The notes: generated by a model not told the origin, from the sequence alone. A stretch of DNA of 64,000 nucleotides from Zanthoxylum bungeanum (GCA_019454045.1 SKCR01010147.1:248001-312000), one strand, 5' to 3'. Shown: positions 1 to 14,607, counted from the stretch's first letter. Translations and numbers: made by a program.

Positions 1-2515
1 GTTGGTTTGGGATGTGAAACTTTCAGTTGAGTAATAACAGGAATCAATAACTGAATATAAGAGTTTAATACAAGAGGGATTCCCGATGCTTTGTCATATC
101 TCTCCACTGATATTCCTAACGTTTTCATTAAGTGAATCAGTTATTTGTAACCATCTATCTGAGGAATCAACACACCAACTATACTATGATAACCGCAAGT
201 CACCGCATGTACTTTTTGGGCGTTATCACTCATTAATATCAAATATTAAGTTGTGATTATGCAAAAAAAACTCAGGAAAAAAATTTTCGGAAACGTTTTT
301 TATGATTACACGTTAACTGGTTTACTGGATCACCGAATCGGACGATCGAAAATATTGGACAATCGGATTAGCCATTAAAACTGACCAGACCACTGCTGCA
401 ATGATCTAATTATTATAGTAGTGGTTGATCACTTTAATTTCATCGAATTATCGTTGTACAGAAAATTCCAAAAACGCGATCGGAATTCTGAAAATTCCGA
501 GAATTTTTCTAACCACTATACGCATTGCTATAATACTAAGAGTACTGTAGCAAAACTAAATAATCGTATTTTCAATAAATTATGATGTTACCCCTAATGC
601 AATATTTACGGAAAATTCTCAAAACACATTCGAAACAATTCCAAAAATTTTAGGAATTTTTCATACGCATTATAACATATCCAATTTCATCCACAACATC
701 TCAATTTCACAAATTAAACCATAATTAAATTAATTAATCAAATTAATCTCCTAATTAATTTAAAATTATGCAAATCCGAATTTGTATTTACCAATTGTGA
801 GTCAACCACCATAAATAAACTCAATAACAATTATATGTCACCAAGAAGTGGCTCAAGCAATTTTAAAATGACAATTTGGTATCCTACACTCTAATTATGC
901 CTAATTAGACTAATTATCCTAATTAATTTTACACATATATCTTAGGTCCTCTAAACATCAATTAACAACAAAACATAAAAGAACTCTAATTATATCGAAT
1001 ATAATCAATTGGAAACATAAAGAAACAATTTCAACCAAATATGATTAGAAAATTACCTTAATTTATCCAAATTAAGTTTTGGTTGCTTCTAATTATTCTT
1101 TTACACTCCTTAATTTTGGTGGATTAAAAAAAGCCTACTTTTTGAACCATAAACTCAATAATTTGAGCTTCTCCAACCTAAAAATAAAATGAAAACAAAT
1201 TTTCCATCAATTTCTTGCATTTGGCCAAAAATTGGGTTTATAAAGGAAGAGACATTTTGGTCATTTTGATACTTAAAAAGGCTTGGCGACAAGCATAATT
1301 ATTAAATTAATTATCTTTTAATTAATTAAATAATTATTTATTTGGAAAGTGTCTAAATTCAATTAGACTTAATGTATATCTAATCAAATTATGTATTATA
1401 TATATATATATATACATTAGATATAAAAATATCCCAGCATATGTAAAGTTACCAATCCATATTACTCGTAATTAATTGCTATAGTGCTTTACGAGTATAC
1501 TTTATTAGTGGGACTCTCTAGGTTCAGGTATATCTATCACGGAACACATTCATTGTCAATAATTCGCCCACTCACAAATTATGACGACCACAAATAACTA
1601 CGTTGAACCATACAAATCGAGGTCTAGGCATATCGTATAGTCACTTCGTCATAAGCTATCCGAATTGTACCTGAGATATAAATAAGAACGTCAAATCTTA
1701 ATTATATATAATTCATATATGTCGCGAAATATTCCTTATTCTCTAGATAAATACTCGAAACTTATTTGCGCAGTATACCTCGACCAAAAATTTAAGGAAT
1801 CATGAAATGGATACCTAAATCCCATATACGAGAATGATGGATCCTTTCTAGAAATATCAAATGATATCATGCGCATCGGTCCATACCCAACAAATAGACG
1901 GAGGTCTGGTCTAGACTGACTGGTAACATGATTGTTGTCAAAGTGATGAGTATCACTCATACATTCATTATGGTATCTTAAGAAAAAATACTAGCTATGT
2001 AACTTGACTCGGGAAGATTCCTATTGACGTTGCTATGCCATCTATTATGAATCATTCCCGTGAGTCATCCAGTGTTCATCAAATAAATAACTACATGTCT
2101 ATATAAGTTTCCCAAGACTAATGGTTCATTAGGATAAACCATCAAATCAAGTCTCGATATACGACATGTACTAGTCTTAATGGATTTTGCTAACTGATCC
2201 ATGTAAGCAAATCTTAACCATGAGTTTTATTTCAGAATATACCACAAGTAGTAACACCTCCCAATATCAATTACAAGTCTCGTTGTAACTATGTGACTAC
2301 TATATATTCTCGAGTTTTTATCTAATATATATAAAAGATAAGAGGTGACATCACTAAACCTCAGTTTCAATCTAAACTAAATTATATAGAATAGTTATAT
2401 AAAAGACAATAGGTACTACCATTAAATGATAATATTATGGAAAAAGTGATTGCTCGTATTCATAAACATGTCATAAATACGATATGAATTGGTGCTTAGA
2501 GCACCAACCCCAATA
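1..2515. repeat. Diverged LTR copy of the family seen as a solo LTR at 56597-59001
   Basis: The right part, about 1470-2515, follows the right half of the 56597-59001 LTR block by block: the stretch around 'ctctaggttcaggta', the Cys-poor AT-rich middle, and the end 'gagcaccaacccca'. The LTR end would be near 2515, where CCCCAATA replaces CCCCAACA. The left half is AT-rich and I could not match it convincingly, so the left boundary may lie outside the window or be lost. No primer-binding site follows 2515, which points to a solo or 3' LTR remnant. There are no coding regions. Similarity was judged by eye. Confidence 0.5.
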
Positions 2516-5500
2516 TAAATTAACTAGTATTAATTTATACATCTCTCTCACGATCAATTTCCATCATATTTATCTTTTAATAATTTATTTTTTTGTATTA
2601 ATATTTAACACTATGATAGATTGATTTTGCAACATCCCATATGTCTAGCATATCTAGCATGATCATACAGTTCATGTATGTAATATTTAATGTACATGAA
2701 GAGTCTGTGTGTATGAACCGACTCGTACAAGTCAAGTTTATACCTCATATAAGAGATTGAAATTTCAACATTTTGCGTTTGTGTTGCATTCATTCTAGCG
2801 TTCGAACGCAATCAGCATTCGCATTTGTGATGCATTCTTTATTTTATTTGAACGAAACTTCCCATAGAGATTTTGTTTGAGTTGCATTCTATAGTTCATT
2901 CGAACGTGACCTTCCAGAATGCCAACATTCGTGTAGTTTTCTTCATCTCGTTCGAATGCGGCTTTGAAAAACTACATGCATTCAAGTGGCATTCCACAGG
3001 CATTCTAACAGCTCTGTGATTTTTAGAAAGAAAATTCTGAAAATTTGGCCCACTATAAATAAGTCCCTTAGATATTTTCTCTCTTATTTTTCCTCATCTC
3101 TTCCTCACGTCTATCCCTCTCTCAAAATCTCATCTTAGAGCTTCAAATCATACTCGAATCTTGAAGATTCACATGTATTTTAAACCATCAAGTGATTTAA
3201 GTAAGTTCATTATCCTTAGTTCTAGTTAGTGTTTTGCATTTAACCATAAATTTCTCAATCTTATATGAAACTCATGCATGATCCATTCGATTTCTCATCA
3301 TTTTGAATGATTAGTAAGTTAATCATGCTTAGATGAGTGCCTAATAACATGATATGTGCATGATTTGAGTGGAATCTCATTATATGCCATTGGTTGGGTA
3401 AACCCTATGAATTGGGGGTTTTATCATGTCATGAAATTTATGATTTAGGTTTGACTTCATGTTGCATGATATTTCAATTTGGTTATAATTAGTGTTGAGA
3501 AATCTTGTAGGGTTTAGCCATGAACTATCCATTTGTGTTGTTATTGGATTTTGTAATCGACGGTCGGATTGGCGTTGTCATGAGATGCATCTTCTTGGTT
3601 TTACTTTGTATTTACCCCTTGTTGTATTTCAGCATGTTTGCCTTAGGTTTCCTTGTCAGCATGAATAAAACACATCATTCACATGCATGATTAGGATTAT
3701 TATGTTCGAGTATGCTAACCGTACTTGAACACATGACAGATTCCATGTAGGGGAATCCTTTTATTTCCATTGGAGCACGCATACATTTGGATGTTGGTTC
3801 TGTGAGTGAATGCTACTAATTTCCTTATATTTTCTATCTATTTATGCTTACAATATACTTTAGTTTCAGTATATGTGATTCAATCTATATTTTTACGTCT
3901 TATGTTTTAGTTCAAGTTTTCTATTTAAGAATCCAACTATGTTTTCAGCTATGTATTCCGTTTATGAGTTTAGATTATGTTTTTAGCTAATGAGTTCAGA
4001 TTACATTTTTAGTTTATACAACAATTTACGTCATACGTCACATGTCTGTAATACATGTTCCAGTTTATGAGATTTCATTTAGTAGTACCGGTTAGGGTTC
4101 CGTTCGGACAGCGCCCATCCCATACTTATTCTAAAACAAATAATGGGTCTCGTATGAGCCTTGTTTGCATAAGCTAGTGCATATATCGTTTATGTGTATG
4201 ATTCCATATTTCATGTTCTCAGTCGAAGTGCATGTTTATAGTTTTCAATCTTTGAAAGATATGATTTTGAATTATTTTTCAGTTTATAATTGATGTCTTT
4301 TCAAGTGTTAGGATTTCAGTTTATAGTTAATGCTTTCATGTTATAAGTGTGTAGTTCATGTTTTCAGCTCATGAATGATGTTTATAAGTTTTAATGAACA
4401 TATTTTAAAAGAAATAAGGAAATAATATTTTCAAACACCAGTATAGTACTGCCTCACCCCTCAACAAGCGTAATAGTTTCAGATAAACCCTTTTAGGCCA
4501 TTACAGTCTAGCATGTCTAATGGTTTCAGATAAATCCTCTGAGACTATTTCAGTTACAACTTAGCTTCCCTTGCTTACGCGGTGCCAGGTCTCACTAAGT
4601 AGGTTTCATGCCCTCAGGTTACAGTATTGGTGAGATTTTTAGAATAGCTATCTTTCGATACTCGTTTTATGATTTAGGTTTGTGTTTTCTCAGATCGTGT
4701 TTAAAATTTCTAGATAGATAGCACAATTTTTAGTAAATAACTCAGTTTACAATAATAGTACAGTTTTCAGTAAATAACACAGTTTTCAGTAAATAGCTCA
4801 GTTTTCAGTAAAAAAGACATAGTTTTCATAATAGTGTGCAGTTTTCAATTGAGTTTATCTTTTACAGACAAAACATATTTTCAGTTTTCAGTGGTGTTTT
4901 TTACGTTTCAATTATAGTATCTCTCGATTAGGTGTTGCAGTTTTTAGTTTCATATTGACATGTATAGAACATGTTGTAGTTTCAGAGTAATGATATGCTT
5001 CAGTTGTATGTTGTGCTCACGTCACCATGTATTAATTTCCAGTTATATACATGTTCTCAATTATGATACGGATAAATAGATATACGATTATGTATGCCCC
5101 ATAATACAGGTTTGACGTAGCTTCACAATTATTATGTTTATAGTATCATGTTGCGATGTGATATATTGTATGTTCACTCACTAAGTCGACCATTCGACTT
5201 ACTCTTTTCAGTTTCTGTTTTGTATGCATGTCTTCATGCTTGCGGAGGACGATATGTGGGGTGATGGACGACTAGCTGCAGTCATTAAGGTCAAGCTATT
5301 AGATTTGTAGTGTCAGAGCCCGCTAGATGAATGTGGTATCATACTCTATTATGTGATTGTGTGTCAATAAGGCATGTAATTAGTGTTGTAACCAACATGT
5401 TGTATGTATCAAATTAATTCATGCATTAATATGTTTCAGTTATGTATGTTTACAACAAATGTAGTAATTATGCATTGTTTAAGCGGAATTAATCACATCG

Positions 5501-6368
5501 GGCTTGGTTTGGCTTCAGCCATGGGTTTAGGGTGGTTTCGTATAGTTATGTTAGAGCAGTTCATGTGGTGTTAATGTTGCATTTCAGGTTATGTTGGACG
5601 GTGATCCAGGTTGCATGATGTTTAACATACATCACACTGAAATTTTCAGTAAATGTCAGGTCAAACATGTACACAGCTTCAATATATAGCATGTTTTATG
5701 AAATTTGTGTGTTTAGTTATGTATCATGGCACGTCATGCATGTAAGTGTTAAGGTATGGAGTTTCCAAAGAAATGAGGACTTAATAGATTCAAGAAACCA
5801 AGATAAGGAGGATAGCCAAATAACAGAATAAAACTTATAAATGAAGAATAATAGTGAGAGTAAGGTAGGAGTTTAAGATAGCATGAGCCTTATGGAGGAT
5901 CTCAGTAAGAAGTAGTATGACCAATAGCCAGAGAGGAATTATGGGTAAAGTTGAAGGAGATAATTCAGATGGTTTTTAACAGAAGAACCTAAGATTGGGA
6001 GTTAACATCAGGTATGCAGATAAGAGAGTCATAAGCTCATAGATAAGCGGCACATACAACTGCAGCACGGGTAACTAGTGAGAACACCGCAACCAGAAAA
6101 CTCTAGGATAAACCCCACCCCCAACCCTCGTCAGAAAACAGCGACAAAGATGGACCTCAAAGTTTTCATTAAGACGCTCCTAGGAACAAGTAAATGCATA
6201 ATGGAAGGGGACCGAAACATAAAATCTTTCAATATAGTACAAGAGCATAATAGAAAAGGAAAATAGCTCTAAGTGAGAAAAATTAAAAGAGAAATTATCT
6301 AGTTGGAATGATGAAGAGGTAAAGTATTAGTTTAGTAGTAACAAGAATACAGAAGAATAGCATTAGAC
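2516..6368. other. Non-coding stretch with decayed LTR-like sequence
   Basis: No gene is supported here. The part at 2760-3000 repeats motifs such as GTTCGAACG and GCATTC. It is followed by a TATA-like box (tataaat, 3054-3060) and a pyrimidine-rich leader, an arrangement usual in the U3-R-U5 of plant LTR retrotransposons. The downstream sequence (about 4080-5600) has the T-rich, CAG/TTTTCAG-rich look of long gypsy LTRs. No matching second LTR, primer-binding site or purine tract could be placed, so the element type is inference only. Confidence 0.35.
4761..4818. repeat. 19-bp tandem repeat, about three copies
   Basis: The unit cagttttcagtaaataac starts at 4761, 4780 and 4799, so the period is 19 bp. 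Degenerate relatives lie on both sides (about 4718-4760 and 4819-4860). It is non-coding. Confidence 0.75.
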
Positions 6369-6671
6369 TGTTAGGATGTATGCCCTAGAGCTACGTGTAA
6401 TGTAAACGGCTTTATTGGTTGTGAAATAAAATGATGCATTATTCATTTATCAAAGTGTTTGTTTAATATTCGCATATTATAAATTATCTTGAATACCCTA
6501 TATTACTTATGTACCTTCTGACGTATTGTATGAGTGCCATACACAATAGAATTTAAGTCTGAAGTTAGTAATCTTAAATAGTCCATAGAGAGCAAACAAA
6601 GCGGGTACTTTGTTTGTGGTTTATCTATAGTTGTGGTTCATTCTATAATTGTATGAAGACCTTGATCCGAG
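6369..6671 (+). repeat. 5' LTR of outer copia, left piece
   Basis: It begins TGTTAGG and matches the 3' LTR start at 23428 almost base for base (shared 'atgatgcattattcattt' and the following 200 bases). It stops at the CCGAG target site, where the inner element entered. Confidence 0.9.
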
Positions 6672-8722
6672 TGTTGGTTATTTCTAAGGTCCCAAGATCA
6701 AATCAAGACATGAAATTATGTGTGAACACATCAACGGAGGTAGCGGAATACTCACATTGATCGGTTGAGTCGATATGGAGACGAATGAAGCCAAAAACGT
6801 ACTGCCTTTCACGCCCACTGCATGCAGTCCACCTGCCCTGCAAAACAGAAATTTGAGTGAAGAAATGGAGCTCCTAGCTTCGTCGGATGGATCCCGTCTC
6901 ATGGTCGAACCTCCCTACCACCTTCGCAAGACTTGTAAGTGTGCTAGCACTTGAATTTTCACCATGAAAATCCACTCTTGCTTCCCCTAAAGCTCACAGT
7001 TTTGTGATGAAAAACAGTGAACATTTTGGCCCCTTGGGCGTGAGAGAAGAGAGCATTTTTGAGAGAGAAGAAGTTGTGTTAATTGTTAAATGATTTACCA
7101 AAAATCAATTTATATTTATGTCATAATTCATTAAATTAATAATAAACTTATGACACAAATCATGCAATGGCTTAGAGTGTCAAACACTCAATTTCCATGC
7201 AAAAACATTGAGTGCATTGTACACTATCTACATGCAATAACATTGAGTGTATTGTACACTATCTACATGCATGCATTAGATGAATGATGTGTCAGTGGGC
7301 CCCACACGTTTCCAAATGAAAGTGGGCCCACGTGCACTCACGCGTTCGGGTTCGATATTTCCGAAATACCGAGCTTACGTCGCGACGTTAATTCAATCGA
7401 ATTTAATAAATAATTGCGCCTGGCGAAATTATTATTTACGTCGCTAACGAATTAATTCTAAATTAACTCATTTGCCCGAATTAAAATCTAATTTTAATTC
7501 CGCGTCGAAATCTAATTTCGTTTAATATATCGAATATATTAATTCATCGATTAATTCCGAATTAATCGTTATCTCTCTCTAGACGATATTTTATCCCGGA
7601 TAAAATATCTCCGTAATTAATCCTAGATTAATTTTCTCTCTCTCTATATAATCCCAGATTATTCAAGAGTGCAAGTTGTGCGTCATCGGTGGATTATCGG
7701 GAAGCGACCCATGAGATCCCCGGATAATCTGGCAGTAAATACGGTCGTCGGAGTATCCGAATCACGTACGTACCAAGTACTACGTTCTACCGATTTACGA
7801 GACAAGGTCGACTCCTAGCAAAACACCAAGTCTTCCCAAGTTCTCCGGACATATTCATCTAAGAATATCATGATCTGTATCAAGCGTAGTATACAATTGT
7901 ATTGTGCATATCGGTCCAGTATCGGATAGTCACGTGCTAGGCCTGGGGCTGGATATGTGTCTGCCCCGTACGAAGCACATGTCGGATGTCTGGTAACTAG
8001 TCTCTATAATCGGATATACATGACCTTGTCATAATATCCCGATGGCCGCGCAGCACTTAAGAGCACTAATACCGTATCCTGCGTGACATCATCTCCAATA
8101 TGACTGAAGTGATACTTCCGTCTTGATATCACACCCAATACTCTACGACTCTCTGATAAACCCAAAAGTGGTGTACTCAGAACCCGTTTAAAGTCCCCTA
8201 CCACCAAGACCAAAGTTTATCGATTATCGTAAGTATTAGCGATGTAAGTCTCAGGTTAAGACCATACACACCTACCTTGATTTCGGCCTCCCATAGACAC
8301 ATAGTCATAATACCAATGGGATTCCGAGGGGTCTATCCAGAGCGAAGCTGTTTCCCGTACCGTCGGTGAAACACGACCTCCTATCGCACTTGCATAAGTA
8401 TCCAATACTTATATATATGAGACTATGCCGTTGTGCCCTCACAAACGCGCACAAGTGCAATACTAGCCTATTCCGCATTATCGATGTCCAGTCTCGATAA
8501 TACTACGGCTAGGGATATTTAATGATTAAACCTTCGGGGACTGATACTGTCTCATATCATTCTCAATCCAGGTACTAATCATAGGGACCTCTCTTCATTT
8601 ATATATCTATGGTGATCTGATCACAAATGATGAGAGTGCAATTTCTTTGTCACATAGTTAATTTGCTACAACAACACAATGATCTGTGCAAATAGTGACG
8701 CTATGGGTCATAATGTCCAACA
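6672..8722 (-). repeat. 3' LTR of inner copia (left copy)
   Basis: 2051 bp, TGTTGG...CCAACA as read on the plus strand. It matches 14608-16660 throughout, with scattered substitutions and short indels, for example around 7108, 7225-7285 and 7595. Confidence 0.93.
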
Positions 8723-8734
8723 ATCTCCCACTTG
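8723..8734 (-). other. Polypurine tract of inner copia
   Basis: The complement reads CAAGTGGGAGAT directly against the 3' LTR. This is the same tract as in the outer element at 23417-23427 and is the expected plus-strand priming site for copia elements. Confidence 0.85.
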
Positions 8735-8739
8735 GCACG

Positions 8740-11700
8740 TAGCGAGTCACTCAAGTGTCCTACACCTGAACTATGTACGGTTCGCTCAAATTGCTGAGGA
8801 AAGGTTTTCGTCAGCGGATTTGTTCGATTATCGTTTGACGCGATTTATACGATCATCACATCGCCACGATGTATGATCCGAACGAATCAGATGATGTAGA
8901 AGTATATATCTGGATCGTCGATGAGACCTTTAATTCCTTAGCCTGTGCTGACGCCTAGCTCAGCTGCTAACAGAACTATATCTAATCTAATTAGATTTAC
9001 TTTCGACCCAAAAGACTTCTATTGCTGCCTCAGCTGCAGCAATAATCCGCATTTGTTGTTTATTCGGCAACATTATCTTGCTTGGAAGATTTCCAGCTCA
9101 CTGTCCCGTTATTCAAACTTTATAGTACCGCAGTATTTAATCGTTTGGAAACTTGCTGCAGTGATCCCAGTCACTTCAAGTTCTCATTCTCCATAGTAAA
9201 AGATAGCATCTTTAGTTCTCAGAGATACTAACAGATGTTCTTAACTTCAATCCAGTGATTATCACTTGGATTGACCCGATTGTGACTCCATATGCTCGAA
9301 GCGTATGAGACACCCCATCAAGTATATTTTAAATGTACAATTTCCCAGAGAGTGTTAACAACTCCAAATCTATCCCAGTAGATCTTATTCCTTGATAAAG
9401 GTTGTTACTCCCCAGAATTCTACGGAGAATTTCTATTGAAAGCCAAGCTTTCAACAATAGCTTTATGGGAATTTCAATGTCAGTGCGCTCTCCCACTAAC
9501 CTCCTTATATACACAAGAATTATTTCGTTTTGAGTTAAATCAAAAAAAAAACATTATGATTATTTCAAAACGTCAGTTCCAAGAACCTTATGCTTGCATT
9601 GATCCAAACATGGATCGAATAATCCGCAAACCTTGTTTGTCGGTTATACAAAATCGTCAGGATGTTGTAAACATCCTCCAAAAGGTTTCCTTTTCAGGAA
9701 AGCGATTTTGATTTGTAACTGACATATTTCATAAATGAAATATACAGTTATCATCAAGCATCTTCAAAATGGATTTACCATGGCAACAGGTAAAAGGTTG
9801 AACCGTTATTACATAATGTTGATAACGATACCTTTCCGTCTAAAGCTTAGCTTTGCACGTTGGTATGTTGCCTTCCATGTATGTCTTCCTTGAAGATGTT
9901 TATAGTACCAATAGGCACAACGCCTTGTGGTAACACACTAGTATCCAAACATAGTTGTTATACATGGAATCCATTTCGGACTCATGGCACTTTGCCATAA
10001 CAGGGAGTCGATACCTCGTATCACTTCCTCGTAACGTAGTCGGATGGTACACCTCCATAAGATTGACATCTTTATGGGGTGAGATCAGAAACACATACCT
10101 TAGGTTGTTTTCTGACTCTATCCGATCTACGAAGTTCTTGTGTATTTGAAGATTAATGGTATAGTTTCATCATAGATGAACTATTTGGTTCCATTACGGA
10201 CTTCGTACCTAGAACAGTATCACTCCGATTTTTCATCGAGTATCACTATCCTCCCACTGACACTGCATATCGGTATTCTCTCAGGAAAATCGCATGGTGA
10301 GCAACAATTACATTGTTCTCATGTGGGATTTATAAGTACTATACTTAAGGTTCCCTTAGGATAACCTATATTGGCAGTTATCCAATTTGGGTCCTTAGTT
10401 GGTATCATCCAAACGCTATGCCTGGCATACCCAAATTATCAGGAATGAGAAACCTCGTTTCTTCCATGTTCATATCCTATATGATATCTGTCAAACAGAT
10501 TTATATGGAACCTTATTCTAAATAAGTTTTGCACTGTTAATACATATCCTGTAGAAGGAAATAGTAGCTCAGAGCGACTCGTGATAAATCTTATTATGTC
10601 CAACAAAATTCGGTTTTAGTTCGGACACACCGTCTAACTGACGTGTCTCGAGAGGAGTCCTCATTTGAAAGAATACCATACTCTTTCATGTACGTGTGAA
10701 ACTTACTGCTTAAGTATTTTCCATTACGGTATTACCGTGGCGGAATAATACTATAGCCGATCTGTTTGTATATTTCGTGTCGAAACTCTAAAAGTTTCTG
10801 ATTTGTGTTCTTCAAAAGAAACACATAACCACAACGTGATGTCACATCCGTTAAGGTCACGAAATATTCATGTTCACATCTAGCCTAGCTAGATATGGGC
10901 CCACTTACTTCACCATGAATAGGGCTAACAGATCGGTGGCCCTTTTACTATTACCAAGTAAATAGTATTTTAGGTATCTTACCTAATAAACTAGATTCGT
11001 AGACCTTATTTGAATAGTCAAATCAGTCCTAGTACCCACTCTTCAAAAGTGTGGATATACGAGTCTTCTTTAATTGTGTCCTAGACAACAATGCCACAAA
11101 TAAGTCTCTATTGATCAAATCAATTTGAGCTATTTATTTGTCATTTTATATGTTTGAGATTTTATATATTCAAAATATAAATTCTGTTATTTACATCCAA
11201 TGTATTTATCTCAGTATCATCTTTATATATTGAAACACTTTAGTGTTCTAGAATATAAAGGTTTTATCCGCAATGGATTAAACACTGATATAGAGATAAT
11301 GTCTCTAGATAAACTAGTTACATTATAACATTTCCTAATTTAAGTACATACCCAAAGGGCAGTTCCTAAACTTAGGTATCTACGGTCGAAACAGCGACTT
11401 TCGTCCCGTTTCCAATTCGCAGAGAAATCTTGGCTTGAAGCCAGTATCCAGCTCACAGCGGATTCTGAACGTCAATACATATATTTTATGTACCACACTA
11501 AGTATTTAAAATCCAATTTTAATACTAGTAGTGAACATAACTTTGACAAATATTTTTAAGTTAGAGCCTCGCCCTTTCTTTAATTCCTTCGTGTCTTCCA
11601 TATCCAAATGGTAGTCACTTTGGGATATGTCAATTATCCTTTTCAATATTTCACAAACCTTTGGCCAAGCCTTGGGTTTTGGAATATCGAAACGATGTGC

Positions 11701-11754
11701 ACCTTGTGCTACATGCCCAATTGCAAACTTTGACTTTTCTCCAAGAATAGTCAA
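8740..11754 (-). pseudogene. Decayed copia gag-pol of the inner element
   Basis: No long reading frame remains, but the reverse strand shows copia pol pieces in the right order. Near 11500-11754 is a Lys-rich gag tail. Near 11390-11450 is RIGNGTKVAVSTVDT, matching the segment after the protease active site. At about 10760-10960 are integrase core pieces (RATDLLAL, then an RCGYVYLL-like piece), and at about 10370-10720 the integrase C-terminal part. At about 9905-10075 is the RT start (SEMDSMYNNYVW). At about 9060-9150 is the RNase H motif (VSWKSSKQDN), and at about 8770-8880 the RNase H tail (NPLTKTFPQQFE). Stops and frameshifts separate them. The zinc knuckle is not recognisable and the gag N-terminus was not found. 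Confidence 0.7.
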
Positions 11755-14593
11755 TTAATTATACCAAGAAGATTAAATGAATTTTAATACTTTTAAATCT
11801 AAAGATAGATTTATTATAAGTATATTAATTAAGCACTAAAGTCATCATCACATAAATCTTCCAAAGACTTTATGCTCTACTATTTGCTTAATTTTGGGCT
11901 TAGTCATAATAAGTTATTTTATCAAATAAATTAACCTATTATTAATTCCCAATTGAAAATTAAATCATTTAAAACATTTAATCCAAGGATTATATATATT
12001 TTAAATATTCAACCTTTCAATTCTTTCATGATTTTAATAGTCCAACTATTTAATCAATTTTTTTTTAATAAGGTACTATTTATTATAATGATTACAATAA
12101 TCCAATTATTTAATCAACTATAATTTTAATATTGATTACTATAATCCAATTATAAAATCAACTATCATTTAATTCAATTATATTGATTACTATAATCCAA
12201 TTATAAAATCAACTATAATTTATTTCAATTATATTGATTACTATAATCCAATTATAAAATCAACTATAATTTTGAATGAGTTTGTATATAGTCCAACTAT
12301 ATATATTTTTAAAACAACATAAAATATTAGTCCGACTAATACTTTTGATTAATATGACGAGTAAAATAAAATGAGCGTGTTTAGCGAGTATTCGAACGAA
12401 TGTTGCAAATTCAATACTTGCCTCCCACTATTTTTCGTCGAGCCTCTAACCCTCTGTGGAGTACTCGGGAAACCGTGTTTCCTAGTGGGCTAGGATCCTA
12501 TTAAATAACACACACCCTGACTTTGGCCAATAAAAAGCTGTATGCTATTTAACTAGGTAGATCTCACAGATCAATTGGATCTCATCCAATTCCTAGATCC
12601 GGTTAGGTGGACATCCAAGTCCGAAACATATGTATAATGTCAATGTAACCATTACATTTTCCTAACCCTATCCTCCGAATCATTTAGGCCTTGGCTTTGG
12701 CCAAACACAACCTAATGATTCCAGTTAAGCGGGACCCATTGACGAGGAAAGTTTCGTAATCAATGTCATTGGACAAAAAGTGATCTGACTTTGGTCAATA
12801 AAAATCACGATTTGGACAAGACACCGATATGCAACAAAACTCTCATGATTCAAGTACATCATTGATTGACAAAGGTCTTGACTTTGGTCAAAAACAAACC
12901 AATGCCAACTTCGGATCTTGAACAAGAATCATTCAATGGAAGGATATTTGCTTAATATAGATTGAGGGATTTTCGCGTGCAAATTGGCTACCAATTTAAT
13001 TATCTTTGTTAAGGTCTCATCATCATACACCCTTAAACATGCATTCTAAATACATAATAAAGCGAGTATGAAATAAAATAATAATGATATGCGGATGGAT
13101 ACTTAACACATTGATCCTAGATCAAATCTCTCCCTTTCTCACTCAAGCTAGCACTTGTACAACTTCTACCCGTTACACTACACTTCTAAAGAAACCTCAT
13201 ATATATAGAGGGGAATAGGTGAGAAGAGAATACAAAGAGAAAGAAGGTGATAAGGCTGGACACGCAGGTCCAATTTAATAAATCGAATTTATTACAACAA
13301 TTTCAAAAATTGCCCACCCGACTATTATCCATCCGATATACATTATTCATTCAACACAACCACGTATTCACACACATAAGCATGCTATCAATCAATCTAA
13401 TCAAATTAATTAATCTGATAATTAAGTGATCATCCAATGTTCAAACAACGATTTGATTTTGTTCGAGTCAAACTCGTTTTTGCGAATAAGTACTCAAAGT
13501 ACGAATTCATGAATTAAATTAAACTACATCATTAAATCAAATTTAACATGTATTTAATACTAATTCACTATTCAATTCCAAATTAAATATTGCACTTTAT
13601 ATTAATAAACCTTTTACGATTTAAATTCCAAATTCAATCGCGTCGGGACTCAAAGTCCGATTAACGTCCAACGTCAATTCAATTGAAGTCCAATGGGCTT
13701 TAACTAATTTCTTTAGGCATGGGCTTCGGCAACCAAAGCCCAATAGTGAATCACCCAAAATGTCTTAGAAATCAATTTCGGCCCATTAGGCCCAATTAAA
13801 CATTAAAGGTTCATTAGTCGCAATTGGGCTTTATGGTTAAGGTTTTGGGCCCAATTGGATCCAATCCACTTGGCCTAAACCAAACTTGATAAATCAAGCC
13901 CAATAGCCCCAAATACAACAATTCAATTCTAATTTCCAAAATTAGGCCCAATTAATTAAATCCAAAAATCCAATTTTCACAATTTAATTATCAAAAGTGC
14001 ATTATATGATTAATCGACTAAATCAATATTTTTAAAACACCAAATTAGTTTTATTAATCATATTCAATTCATTATCACATGTCAAACACACATAATGAAA
14101 AATCAAACCCATTTACATGCTTCTAAGTCTCGGCCAAGGAAGGTTATTTTGTCCGATTTGAATTCAATCCGATTAATTACACAATCGACAACGTATTAAC
14201 TTCCCGAATGATTTCATACACATCCAATGTTCATAAAATCAAAACATACCAAGACATTCAAGGGCATATCACATTCGGCCAACATATAGAATTTAGGGTT
14301 TATGTTCAATTCAAAGTACAATCCAATTGACCTCAAATTAACATCATCCTACATGATTTTAACTCATCCAATGAATCAAAATCAAAAATTCCAAGGATTC
14401 AAAATCCATTAAACATTCGGCCAAGGCAATAAGTTTGGGGAAAATAATTCCAAATCATTTTTCATCAAATTAGTCCAACCAAAATGAATTTAAACATGTT
14501 ATAAGCATACTCAAACATTCAATTCATTCAAATCATGCTCAAAACAAGATTACCCAAATTTTAAGCCCTACAAATTTCATGCTTGCAACATAA
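11755..14593 (-). other. Leader and low-complexity region of inner copia
   Basis: This lies between the primer-binding site and the recognisable gag tail, with no supported coding frame. It holds an AT-rich block with a 51-bp tandem repeat (12131-12270). Around 12520-12900 the motif CTTTGGYCAA occurs four times. From about 13690 to 13960 GCCCAAT/GGGCCCAATT motifs are dense. It probably includes the 5' untranslated leader; a gag N-terminus may once have been here. Confidence 0.5.
12131..12270. repeat. 51-bp tandem repeat, about 2.7 copies
   Basis: The unit beginning attgattactataatccaa starts at 12131, 12182 and 12233. The copies differ by a few bases. Confidence 0.8.
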
Positions 14594-14606
14594 GCCCTTG
14601 ATGCCA
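14594..14606 (-). other. Primer-binding site of inner copia
   Basis: The complement TGGCATCAAGGGC lies one base from the 5' LTR and resembles TGGTATCAGAGC, the complement of the 3' end of initiator methionine tRNA used by plant copia elements. It fixes the element's orientation as minus. Confidence 0.75.
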
Positions 14607-14607
14607 T

